NCBI GenBank assembly: GCA_943372995.1
Contig: CALSAQ010000002.1
Coordinates: forward strand, 186,001-250,000
Reading direction: 5' to 3'
Length of the DNA: 64,000 nt
From: CAJBVG01 sp943372995
GTDB lineage: Bacteria; Bacteroidota; Bacteroidia; Sphingobacteriales; Sphingobacteriaceae
A program made the translations under genes and the position numbers. This document shows positions 42,790 to 51,600 of this stretch, piece by piece (position 1 is the stretch's first letter; each line of letters starts with the position of its first letter). The notes beneath the pieces are model-generated. The model was not told the origin of the DNA. It was given only the letters and a program-made list of their open reading frames with translations, and did no database searches.

Positions 42790-43464
42790 CTATTTTATAC
42801 GGTATATTTTGAATGAGAATTGCTGTTGCCCTTTTTTCTCCTCTGTATTAATCCAATCAGAACTAGTCCATTCATATTTTACCAACCCTTTTGTAGAAGT
42901 ATGTTCTACAATATAATCGTTAACATTTAATATAAAATCATTTTCAAAAACATTTAATTTAATTAATACACAATCAAACTCCCCAGCAGATGTACTTACC
43001 TTTTCATTGGCAATTACTTCATATGTTCTATTCTTACCATCTGGACTTTCTCCCCAATGTAATCCGAGTTTTAAATTGTTTGGGTACATAAGTTTAGCTT
43101 TACCAAATATATTGACAGGAGGAGATGACGATGGTGTTAATTCACCGACTTGATATAGCCCATCATTTCTTTGTTCAACATAAAATTTTTGAATATATGC
43201 CCACCAACCAGTACGTTTTAACACCAAGCAGTTTGAACCATTTATCAACGTATCTTTCTCAACTTCCATATACATTGTATCTATTTGGTGACTGACAGAA
43301 TCTTTATTTAAGGAAGTCGTATCGTTAAAAAAATACGATGTTTCAGTTATGTAGGTAAACTTATCACCAACTTGGTAATTTATAGTTATTTCCGACGGTT
43401 TTTCATCCTTTTTGCAACCCAAAAGAATTCCAAGTAGAAGAAGGAAAAGGAAGTTGTGTTTCAT
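42790..43464 (-). CDS. Lipoprotein of unknown function (TapB/DUF3108-like fold suspected)
   Basis: 224 residues with lipobox LLGC (LFLLLLGILLGCKKDE). The mature part has a YQVGDKFTYITET opening, a central YPNNLKLGLHWGESPDGKNR strand pair and VIANEKVSTSAGEFDCVLIK, the pattern of beta-rich proteins with a V.AGEF.C..I core seen in DUF3108-like families. The fold assignment is tentative. It starts 13 bases after the polysaccharide deacetylase stop, on the same strand. Confidence 0.7.
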   Translation of the reverse strand: MKHNFLFLLLLGILLGCKKDEKPSEITINYQVGDKFTYITETSYFFNDTTSLNKDSVSHQIDTMYMEVEKDTLINGSNCLVLKRTGWWAYIQKFYVEQRNDGLYQVGELTPSSSPPVNIFGKAKLMYPNNLKLGLHWGESPDGKNRTYEVIANEKVSTSAGEFDCVLIKLNVFENDFILNVNDYIVEHTSTKGLVKYEWTSSDWINTEEKKGQQQFSFKIYRIK

Positions 43465-43474
43465 CTAATTTAAT

Positions 43475-43498
43475 TTGTTAATGTGTTAATGTGTTAAT
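43475..43498. repeat. 8-base tandem repeat GTGTTAAT overlapping the end of the deacetylase gene
   Basis: Units TTGTTAAT, GTGTTAAT, GTGTTAAT in register. The first holds the stop codon of the deacetylase (43478-43480) and the others encode its last residues (INTLTH). The unit is close to the reverse complement of ATTAACAT at 21873. Confidence 0.75.
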
Positions 43499-44116
43499 GG
43501 GTATTGCTTCAAAAGAATAGCCTTCTTTTGTCCAAAACTCCATTGCTCTTGGTAAAGCATCTTTTAATCGTGGCCATGCCTTTAGACTATCATGAAAAAC
43601 AATTATTGAGCCAGGTTCTGTAGCTTGTGTGGCATTTTTAAAACATTTATTTGCATCTATGCTTAAATCGAAATCTCCTGATAGAATATCCCACATAATT
43701 ATTTTACTCTCTGGATATTTCTTTTTAAAAAGCTTTATTTGGGAGGGTAAAATTCTTCCGTAAGGGGGTCTGAAGAGAGTTGTTCCTGTTAAAGAGTTGC
43801 ACTTTTCGATGTTCTCGAAATAAGTTTCATTGGCTGTATTCCAGCCATTTAAGTGGTTGTAGGTGTGGTTGCCAACACTATGCCCTTGGACCTTTAGCTG
43901 CTCGAATATTTCAGGGTACTTTCTAACATTATCGCCAATGCAAAAAAAACTAGCTTTTGCGTTGTATTGCTTCAGTATATTGAGTACAAATGGAGTGACT
44001 TCAGGTATTGGACCGTCGTCGAATGTTAAGTAAATTGTCTTATCTTTAGTGGGGATATCCCAAACTAAACTAGGGTAGAGTTTCTTTAAAAAGCTAGGGT
44101 TTTTACTAAAGTACAT
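43478..44116 (-). CDS. NodB-type polysaccharide deacetylase
   Basis: 212 residues, a single NodB domain. Motif 1 is TFDDGP (Asp33-Asp34), motif 2 HSVGNHTYNH (metal His84 and His88), motif 3 RPPYG, and later WDILSGDFD and IIVFHDS. No cleavable signal is obvious. It removes acetyl groups from an N-acetylated glycan such as peptidoglycan or an exopolysaccharide; which one cannot be told. The last residues are encoded by the 8-base repeat. Confidence 0.9.
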   Translation of the reverse strand: MYFSKNPSFLKKLYPSLVWDIPTKDKTIYLTFDDGPIPEVTPFVLNILKQYNAKASFFCIGDNVRKYPEIFEQLKVQGHSVGNHTYNHLNGWNTANETYFENIEKCNSLTGTTLFRPPYGRILPSQIKLFKKKYPESKIIMWDILSGDFDLSIDANKCFKNATQATEPGSIIVFHDSLKAWPRLKDALPRAMEFWTKEGYSFEAIPINTLTH

Positions 44117-44184
44117 TCCTTTATAAAAAAAATATTACGTAACAACGCTGTTTCATTGTTTTGTGAGAACAATTATAATATAAA

Positions 44185-44205
44185 TTTACAACTTACAATT
44201 TACAA
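44185..44205. repeat. 7-base tandem repeat YTTACAA upstream of tolC-like gene
   Basis: TTTACAA, CTTACAA, TTTACAA in register, in the divergent spacer 10 bases before the ATG at 44216. Short, with no inverted arm. Confidence 0.65.
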
Positions 44206-44215
44206 TTAAGAAGGT

Positions 44216-45529
44216 ATGAGATTATTTTTCTCTTTAGCAATTACTCTTGTAAGTATTGCATCTGCAAATGCTCAAGTATGGACATTAGATAAATGTGTGA
44301 GCTATGCAATGGAAAACAATTTGAATATTAAACAATCGAAGTTGAATGTTGATTTAGCAGAAATTAATAAATCGGACGGACTATATTCGATGTATCCAAA
44401 TTTGAATGGTTCAGCATCTCAAGCCCATACTTACGGTCGTGCGATTAACCCTTTTACAAATACTTATGTATCGCAAGATGTGAATTCTTTGAATTTGAAT
44501 GCAACCTCAAACGTAACCGTATTTAATGGCTTTAATAAAGTTAATACATATAAAAGCTCTAGAGAATCGTTAGAGGCGGAGAAGTTGAATCTTGAAAAAA
44601 ACAGAAACGATATTGCACTATTTGTAATCAATGCGTATCTCAATGTATTATATACTCAAGATTTAGTAAGAGTAGCAAATGAGCAATTAGTAGTTACTAA
44701 ATCACAACTAGATCGTGCTGAAAAAAATGCTGCTGTAGGAAATGCTACAGAAGGAGATGTATTGAATATAAAATCTCAGGTAGCTACTGATGAGCTGAAT
44801 CTAACTACTGCTCAAAACAATTATGATATCGCTAAATTAGATTTAATTCAATTGTTAGATAGAGATCCAGCAGAAGGTTTCGAAGTGGAACGCCCATCAA
44901 ATGTGGATCAGTACTTAGCAGTAAGTGTTTTCGCAGAACTAAAGACTGTATACGAGAATGCAGAAAGTAATTTGCCAGATATTAAATTATTAGAGTACAG
45001 ATATAATGCGGCTAAATATAATTTGGCGGCAGCTAAAGGAAGTTTGTACCCTCGTTTAAATTTTGGAGCCGGACTGGGTTCCGATTATGCCGATGTAAAT
45101 CCTTTGTCATTTAGAAATCAGATCGACAATAACTTTTCTAAATATTGGTCCTTCTCTTTAACTGTTCCTATTTTCAACAGTTTTAGCGCAAGAAATAATG
45201 TAAAGAGAGCTACTGTAAATTTAGCCTCTGCTGAAATTAACAGACAACAAGCTAAACTTACTTTGAGTAAAAATATACAACAAGCGATTTCAGATTTAAA
45301 AGCTGCAAAGAAAAAATACGAATCGACTCAGAAAAGCAATCAATCGCTAAAAGAAGCATTCAAATACAGTCAGCAACGTTTTGATGTCGGTTTAATCAAT
45401 TCAGTAGATTATGGATTGTCGAAGAATAATGTAGCAAAATCTGATGCCGACTTAATTCAAGCTAAATACGAACTAATTTTGAGAGCTAAATTGCTCGATT
45501 TTTATAATGGTAAACCATTAACATTTTAA
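44216..45529 (+). CDS. TolC family outer membrane efflux protein
   Basis: 437 residues with signal peptide (RLFFSLAITLVSIASANAQ). Two repeats of the TolC helical barrel are visible: WTLDKCVSYAMENNLNIKQS, LEAEKLNLEKNRNDIALFVI, ERAEKN-like LDRAEKNAAVGNATEGDVLN, and in the second half FSLTVPIFNSFSARNNVKRA and QQRFDVGLINSVDYGLSKNN. It forms the outer-membrane channel of a tripartite pump. The adaptor gene follows after 28 bases. Confidence 0.93.
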   Translation: MRLFFSLAITLVSIASANAQVWTLDKCVSYAMENNLNIKQSKLNVDLAEINKSDGLYSMYPNLNGSASQAHTYGRAINPFTNTYVSQDVNSLNLNATSNVTVFNGFNKVNTYKSSRESLEAEKLNLEKNRNDIALFVINAYLNVLYTQDLVRVANEQLVVTKSQLDRAEKNAAVGNATEGDVLNIKSQVATDELNLTTAQNNYDIAKLDLIQLLDRDPAEGFEVERPSNVDQYLAVSVFAELKTVYENAESNLPDIKLLEYRYNAAKYNLAAAKGSLYPRLNFGAGLGSDYADVNPLSFRNQIDNNFSKYWSFSLTVPIFNSFSARNNVKRATVNLASAEINRQQAKLTLSKNIQQAISDLKAAKKKYESTQKSNQSLKEAFKYSQQRFDVGLINSVDYGLSKNNVAKSDADLIQAKYELILRAKLLDFYNGKPLTF

Positions 45530-45557
45530 TAAATTTGTCCTATAACATTATACATAT

Positions 45558-46907
45558 ATGTCAACTAAGAAAAGACCGATTTTAATTTATCTAGCAGTTA
45601 CAGTAGTTGTACTTCTAGTCGTATTAATTATAGGTAAAAAAGCAGGCTGGTTTGGTGGAGTAAAAGCTGAAGAAGTAGCAGTAGAAAAAGTAACCAGCAG
45701 AAATATTGTAGAAACAGTTTCCGCTTCTGGAAAAATACAACCCGAAATTGAAGTGAAAATTTCTCCTGATGTATCCGGTGAGATTATAGGTTTGTATGTG
45801 AAAGAGGGAGATAAAGTTAAAAAAGGACAGCTACTTGTAAAAATAAGACCCGATGTATACGAGTCGTATTTAGATAGAGCAAGTGCAGCATTAAATAACA
45901 GCAAAGCGAATGTAGCTAATGCAGAGGCTCGATTTATTCAAGCAGAACAAGCATTTAACCGTAACCAAAAATTACACCGCGACAAGGTAATTTCTGATGC
46001 TGATTTCGAACAGATAAAAAGCTCATATATGGTAGCTAAAGCAGATGTAGAAGCTGCTCGTTTTAATGTAAAAAGTGCTGAAGCTTCGGTGAAAGAAGCC
46101 AGAGATAATTTAGTTAAAACAACCATTTTTGCTCCTGTAGATGGAACGGTTTCGAAACTTAATGTAGAATTGGGTGAGCGTGTGGTAGGTACTACACAAA
46201 TGTCGGGTACAGAAATGCTGCGTATTGCAAACTTAAACAGTATAGAAGTAAATGTTGATGTAAACGAAAATGATATTAATCGTTTGAGCTTAGGCGATAC
46301 AGCAACAATAGAAGTGGATGCATTTATTGATAAAAAGTTTAAGGGAATAGTTAGCGAAATTGCTAACTCAGCGAATGTAGTAGGTTCTAGTGCAGATCAG
46401 GTGACAAACTTTACCGTTAAAATTAGAGTATTAGCAGAATCCTATGCTGATATTAATTCTAAAGATAAAAGCTTGCCTTCGCCATTCCGACCAGGACTTT
46501 CGGCCACAGTAGATATTCAAACAGAAAAAATTTCAAATATTTTAACTATACCTATTCAAGCGGTAACTACACGTGAGGATACTACTAATTTGGATGAATC
46601 ACCTTTGAAGAAATCGATTGCTAAGAAAGAAGATTCGGAGAATAAATCGACTAATACAGAGAAAAAAGAAGCCTCTAAATCGTCGGAAGTATTCGAATAT
46701 GTTTTCGTAGTAGAAAATGGAAAAGTGAAAATGCAACTAGTGAAAACTGGTATTCAAGATGATCAATACATACAAATTATATCAGGATTAAAAGAAGGAC
46801 AAGAAGTGGTTACAGCACCTTATCTTTCTATCTCTAAAAAGCTAAAAAATGGTACACCTGTTAAAGTAGTTAAAGAAGAAGATTTGTTTAAAGAGGAGAG
46901 TAAATAG
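45558..46907 (+). CDS. Membrane-fusion (HlyD/MacA-type) efflux adaptor
   Basis: 449 residues. An N-terminal anchor (PILIYLAVTVVVLLVVLIIG) is followed by a lipoyl/biotinyl half (KVKKGQLLVKIRPDVYESYL), an alpha-hairpin (about 95-175), the second lipoyl half (TTIFAPVDGTVSKLNVELGE), a beta-barrel and a membrane-proximal domain ending GLKEGQEVVTAPYLSISK. A Lys/Glu/Ser linker interrupts the last domain at about 350-380. It resembles MacA-type adaptors. No ABC or RND pump gene follows; a strong terminator does. Confidence 0.92.
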   Translation: MSTKKRPILIYLAVTVVVLLVVLIIGKKAGWFGGVKAEEVAVEKVTSRNIVETVSASGKIQPEIEVKISPDVSGEIIGLYVKEGDKVKKGQLLVKIRPDVYESYLDRASAALNNSKANVANAEARFIQAEQAFNRNQKLHRDKVISDADFEQIKSSYMVAKADVEAARFNVKSAEASVKEARDNLVKTTIFAPVDGTVSKLNVELGERVVGTTQMSGTEMLRIANLNSIEVNVDVNENDINRLSLGDTATIEVDAFIDKKFKGIVSEIANSANVVGSSADQVTNFTVKIRVLAESYADINSKDKSLPSPFRPGLSATVDIQTEKISNILTIPIQAVTTREDTTNLDESPLKKSIAKKEDSENKSTNTEKKEASKSSEVFEYVFVVENGKVKMQLVKTGIQDDQYIQIISGLKEGQEVVTAPYLSISKKLKNGTPVKVVKEEDLFKEESK

Positions 46908-46934
46908 GTCTCCAGCTTATTAACAGCATATTTG

Positions 46935-46968
46935 AAAAGCCCGAAACTAAATATTTTCGGGCTTTTTT
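46935..46968 (+). terminator. Strong rho-independent terminator after the efflux adaptor
   Basis: Stem AAAGCCCGAAA / TTTCGGGCTTT followed by a T-run, 28 bases past the stop at 46907. It closes the two-gene tolC/adaptor unit. Confidence 0.9.
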
Positions 46969-47238
46969 ATTTGGATAGAGAAATCTATTTCGTTAAGAAC
47001 TTTGTATGTCAGAAATGAGGCTTGTTGTTAATTTATAAAATATATATTGTTGTGTTGGCACAGAAAATGTAGAGATATTATAAATACGTAGAATTGCGTA
47101 TTGATAGTGTGAAAATACACCTTTAACTTGCCTTTTTATATTAAGTTGTTGATTTACTTTAACTTAAATTGATTATATTTAACAGATGTGAGTGGCAATT
47201 TACAATACATTACAGCATAATCTAAGTATAAATACTCT
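46969..47238. other. Intergenic stretch without recognised gene
   Basis: 270 AT-rich bases between the terminator and the T9SS gene at 47239. I found no ORF of note, no convincing promoter pair (the closest -7 is TACTTTAA near 47156) and no tandem repeat. It probably holds the promoter for 47239. Confidence 0.5.
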
Positions 47239-48624
47239 ATGAGAACACTTAAAACGATAGTAATACAATGCAGTATTGTTTTCGTATTACTTAGCATCGT
47301 TTCTTTAAATGGATTTGGGCAATCATCATGGCAAAAAGCTTATGGGACTACTCGTAATGATTATCCAAGGCAAATGATACGCATTAGTGATGGTGGATAT
47401 CTACTTACAGGGGAAAGTTATGTGCAAAGTGCAGATATATATACAACAGGGTACTTAGTGAAAACTAAATCCAATGGAGATACCAGTTGGACTAAAAGAC
47501 TTTTTCCTTCTGATTCAGAGACAAGTGTTTTTGCAAATTCAGTATATGAGCTAAATTCAAATAGCTTTATAATTGGTGGTGGTGGTGATAAATTACCAAA
47601 TGGTAAATATAATTTCATTTTGGAAATTGATTCAAATGGAAGTGTTGTATGGTGTAAGAAACATTATACCTATAGAACATATACAATTTTGGATGTACTT
47701 TCTAACAATGATGTAGTTTTTTCAGATGGTTATTTACTTGGTAGAATGGATACGACAGGTACACTAGATTGGAAGATAGACTATCCGACTTATTTTACAC
47801 CAAGACGTGTCATTAGAAACCATAGAAGAAACTTTTGTTATATATACTATGGTGCTGGTGGAGTTTATTATCGAGAAATAAATCCCTCGGGTCAGATTAT
47901 TAAAGATCAATTATTTGGTGTTGGGAGTGGAGTTGCCACTGGAGCTTTGATACAGGATAGTGAACATAATTTCATCGAAGTTAATCCTACTGCCGATAGC
48001 AAGATTCTTCATGCAGCAAAATTTGATACCACTTTAAATATTTTATGGGACAAAACATATTCTTCTTTGTCAGTTGGTGTTAATGTGAATGCACTTGTAC
48101 AAACTGTAGAAGGAGGTTATGTAATGATCGGACAATTTTTTAACGATCCAGAAGGAGATATTTGTTTCTTCAAAATAGACAAAGAAGGCAACAAGGAGTA
48201 TTTTACATGGCTGACACGCTTTGGGAGAGAGGAAAAAGCAATTGACGCTTATGGAGATAGTGACGGAGGGATAGTATTTTTCGGATATGGAGATGAAGGG
48301 CCTCAAGGTGGAGTTGATCTATTATTGGCAAAGGTAAATTCAGAAGGCACAATGGGTGTTCCATTTCTATCCTATGGGAAAGAGTTGCAATTAACCCTAT
48401 ATCCCAATCCTACTCAAAATTATTTACAAATAAAATCAAAAGAAAACCTAAATGGAATAATACAAATTTATCAGCTAGATGGGATTTGTATATTAGAAAA
48501 TAAAATAAGTAACAAAGATAGTAGTGAGGTTGATGTACAAAATCTTTCATCTGGAATCTATGTAGTTAAGGTTACTGATGATATGACTGGAAGTTTTTAT
48601 TGCCAGAAATTTATAAAGAAATAA
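47239..48624 (+). CDS. Secreted T9SS protein with propeller-like repeats
   Basis: 461 residues with a signal peptide after RTLKTIVIQCSIVFVLLSIV. The repeats have the form W.K.YG...D....M....DGGYLLTG (SSWQKAYGTTRNDYPRQMIR, then QTVEGGYVMIGQFFND and DSDGGIVFFGYGDEG), a bladed propeller common in this phylum. The C-terminal type A sorting domain is TLYPNPTQNYLQIKSKE, IYQLDGICI, VQNLSSGIYVVKV. It probably shares a transcript with the 1529-residue protein 22 bases downstream. Ligand unknown. Confidence 0.85.
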   Translation: MRTLKTIVIQCSIVFVLLSIVSLNGFGQSSWQKAYGTTRNDYPRQMIRISDGGYLLTGESYVQSADIYTTGYLVKTKSNGDTSWTKRLFPSDSETSVFANSVYELNSNSFIIGGGGDKLPNGKYNFILEIDSNGSVVWCKKHYTYRTYTILDVLSNNDVVFSDGYLLGRMDTTGTLDWKIDYPTYFTPRRVIRNHRRNFCYIYYGAGGVYYREINPSGQIIKDQLFGVGSGVATGALIQDSEHNFIEVNPTADSKILHAAKFDTTLNILWDKTYSSLSVGVNVNALVQTVEGGYVMIGQFFNDPEGDICFFKIDKEGNKEYFTWLTRFGREEKAIDAYGDSDGGIVFFGYGDEGPQGGVDLLLAKVNSEGTMGVPFLSYGKELQLTLYPNPTQNYLQIKSKENLNGIIQIYQLDGICILENKISNKDSSEVDVQNLSSGIYVVKVTDDMTGSFYCQKFIKK

Positions 48625-48646
48625 CGTTAACTAAAACCATACCATT

Positions 48647-51600
48647 ATGAAAAAATTCATTACTTACACAAGTATGTATCTTGTGTGTATTGTTTTGTTT
48701 TTTAGAACTACTCAAGCTCAAATTTCTCAACCTGATTTTATTTGTGGTACCACCGATAGTTTAATGAGAATAAACTTTATGCCCGATTCGGCATCTTTAT
48801 CCTTAGGAATGTACGATTCAAGGTTGGGGGGTGTCTTTACAGCTCGAGATACACTACGTGTTTTAGTGGTCTATTGTGGATTTACAAATGATAATACTCA
48901 AGACCATGCCCTTTATAATGATAGCACCTCTATATGGCCATGGGACTCTGTAGCTCCACGAGATGCAAAAAAATTGTTTTATAAAAACTTTAATCAATTT
49001 GATATCAATTCAAATGATTTTAATATTTCAAATTTTTATTATCAAATGTCGAGGCATGCTGACAAACCATTCAAACTTATTGCAGAAACATTTCCTTATA
49101 GAATAGATGTTACGGCAACTGATACTATAAATAGTCAAGATAATTCTGCTTTTACAACTTACACTCAAATGGCATATGATTCTCTTCAAAAATATTATCC
49201 AAACTTTAATTGGAGTAAATTTGATACTAGGAAGAACAGACCGAATTTCGAATTTGACAATAGTGATAACATAACTTATCCGCCAGATAAAAATGTAGAC
49301 TATTTAATTGTTGTTTGGCGTTATGATAAAGAAATAGGGATTTATAATACATCCGAAATTCAGTCAGTTGCTGGTTGGGCTCATATACCACCCTATAATT
49401 TTATCAATTCAAGTAATGACACATTAAGCGTAAAATCAGATGCAGGTTTTACGGTTTTTACTGGAGTAACTGATTCAGTTAGTCTTACAAATATATTTGT
49501 ACATGAAGTTGCACATACTCTTTACAATGCGCCACACACATTTGCTGCAAATGATATTGTTGGTAAACATTTTGTAAATACAGAGGGTTGGGGTATGATA
49601 CATGGTTACATGCCTGTAATCACTCAATGTGCAAATTCTTGGGAGAGGTGGTATAATGGTTGGACTGAAATTACATATGATCTTTCAAATAGCTTTGATA
49701 ATGGCAACTATGTGCTTAGAGATTTTATTACGACTGGCGATGCTATTAGAATTAAATTACCTCATGTTACAAATCAATATATTTGGCTAGAAAATCATCA
49801 AAATAAGCATAAATTTGATAGTAGATTAGGTTGGAATGTTAATTATTTAAATGATAGTATTCCATCTCGTGAGAAAGGTGTTTTTGCATTCATCGAGAAT
49901 ATTGCTAGCCAACGCTCAGATGTAGAAAGCAAAGTTTATGATTCTACAGGACAAGAAACATATGTTAGTATCTTTGAACAAGGTGCTAATGGATTGAGAG
50001 CACTGTCTAGTGAGGGAAATGGTGAATATATAATTGATAGTTCATTTATATCTCCCCAGTGGTGGAATAATACAGTATATGATTTTAATCGAGTTGCAGA
50101 TAATGCCGTAGGAATTCATGGAAATAATTCTTCTCTAAGATTTGATTATAATAACAATAATTTAATTCAATTATCTTCAGAACCAAATTCTGCTTCAAAT
50201 GAACACTCCTATGTTGTTTACTTGGACAATGGTTATAAATATAGTCGTTTAGGTGCTGGTATTACTTTTCTTGAAGATGATGAAATATCACTGTCTTCAA
50301 AAACAGTACCAACTAATTACCCCACATATAATACAGTTTTTAGAATTCCACCACCTCCAGATTATTTAAAGCTAAGTCCTACCTACTTAAATGGAATATC
50401 AATTAAGATAATTAACTATGATAGCTTAGGTAATGCTAATATTGAAATTAATTTTGATAATTATGATGTTAATAATGATACCCGTTGGTGTGGCGATATT
50501 ATTTTAAGTAAAAATACAACAGATAGTACTTTAGCATCGCTAAATTTGGTTTCGAACAAATCTATATTAATTGACAGACCTATTACTCCAAATAGAACTT
50601 CAAAGTTAAACGGTGAATTCATTAATCCAACGCTATTTACTTGTAAGCAAAGCTCATTTGTTAAATTAAATGAAGGGGCAGATTTAATAGTCGATAATGG
50701 AAGTACCTTTAAAATGGAATCGACTTCTAAACTAGAAATCAATTCTGGAGCGGTTTTTAATGTTAAAAACAATAGTATTCTTAATCTTACAGGTGATGCT
50801 CAAATCATTGTAAAGGAAGGTGGTAAACTATTAATTGAAAAGGGAAGTTCTGTTCAATTAAATGGAAACGCTAAGATAATTCTAGAAGATCCAACGTCGT
50901 TTGCTCAATTGAACTCTATACTTGAATTAAAAGGAACATCTACTTTAGTTTTAAATGGTACATCAAAAGTGATTGCTGAAAACAAAGGGAAGATTCATGT
51001 AAGAGACACCGCACAATTTAATATTACTGCAAACGCGGAATTTCAATATGATAATGGAGCATCTTTGGTATTGGAACAATCATTATCAAGATTAGGCTTT
51101 GATGGTAAAATTCGAATTGCGAACAATACTCAGTTTACATTCACTGGTAGTGGTTATATGAAAGTTAGCCAAAGTACGGGTCAGTTTATTCCTGGAACAA
51201 ACTCTTCTGTTCGAATTAGTGGGTCTAGTAATTCTGATCAAATCGTAGATATCGCTGAGTCAGTTACCTTAACTTTTCCTAAAGGACTTGCACAATTAAC
51301 TTTGTTTAATGGTAAAATTACCATGGATGACTTGTCAAGAATAAATGTGTATTGCAAAGCAAGAGTTGCTTCAACAAAATTCACTTCTTGGGATGGAAAT
51401 CCTACAACTCATAAAGGGTTGAATCTGTTTGGTCAGGGAGGGGTATACATTAGTTCTTGTACTTTTGAGAAAGGTGCTTATGGAGTTTATAATACTTACA
51501 AACCAAATGTTACTAGACGTGGGGGAAAACTTTATATTTCATCTTCCGTATTTCAGGATCTAGAAACCGCATATTATCAGTACGGAGGTGGTTTTAGTAT

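Noticed and set aside
45587..45904. 105-codon ORF antisense to the efflux adaptor
   Set aside because: It lies fully inside a real gene and has no independent support.
49502..49537. Metzincin zinc site HExxHxxGxxH in the giant T9SS protein
   Set aside because: The sequence is HEVAHTLYNAPH; the third His is one residue too late and the Gly is absent, so only a generic HExxH was claimed.
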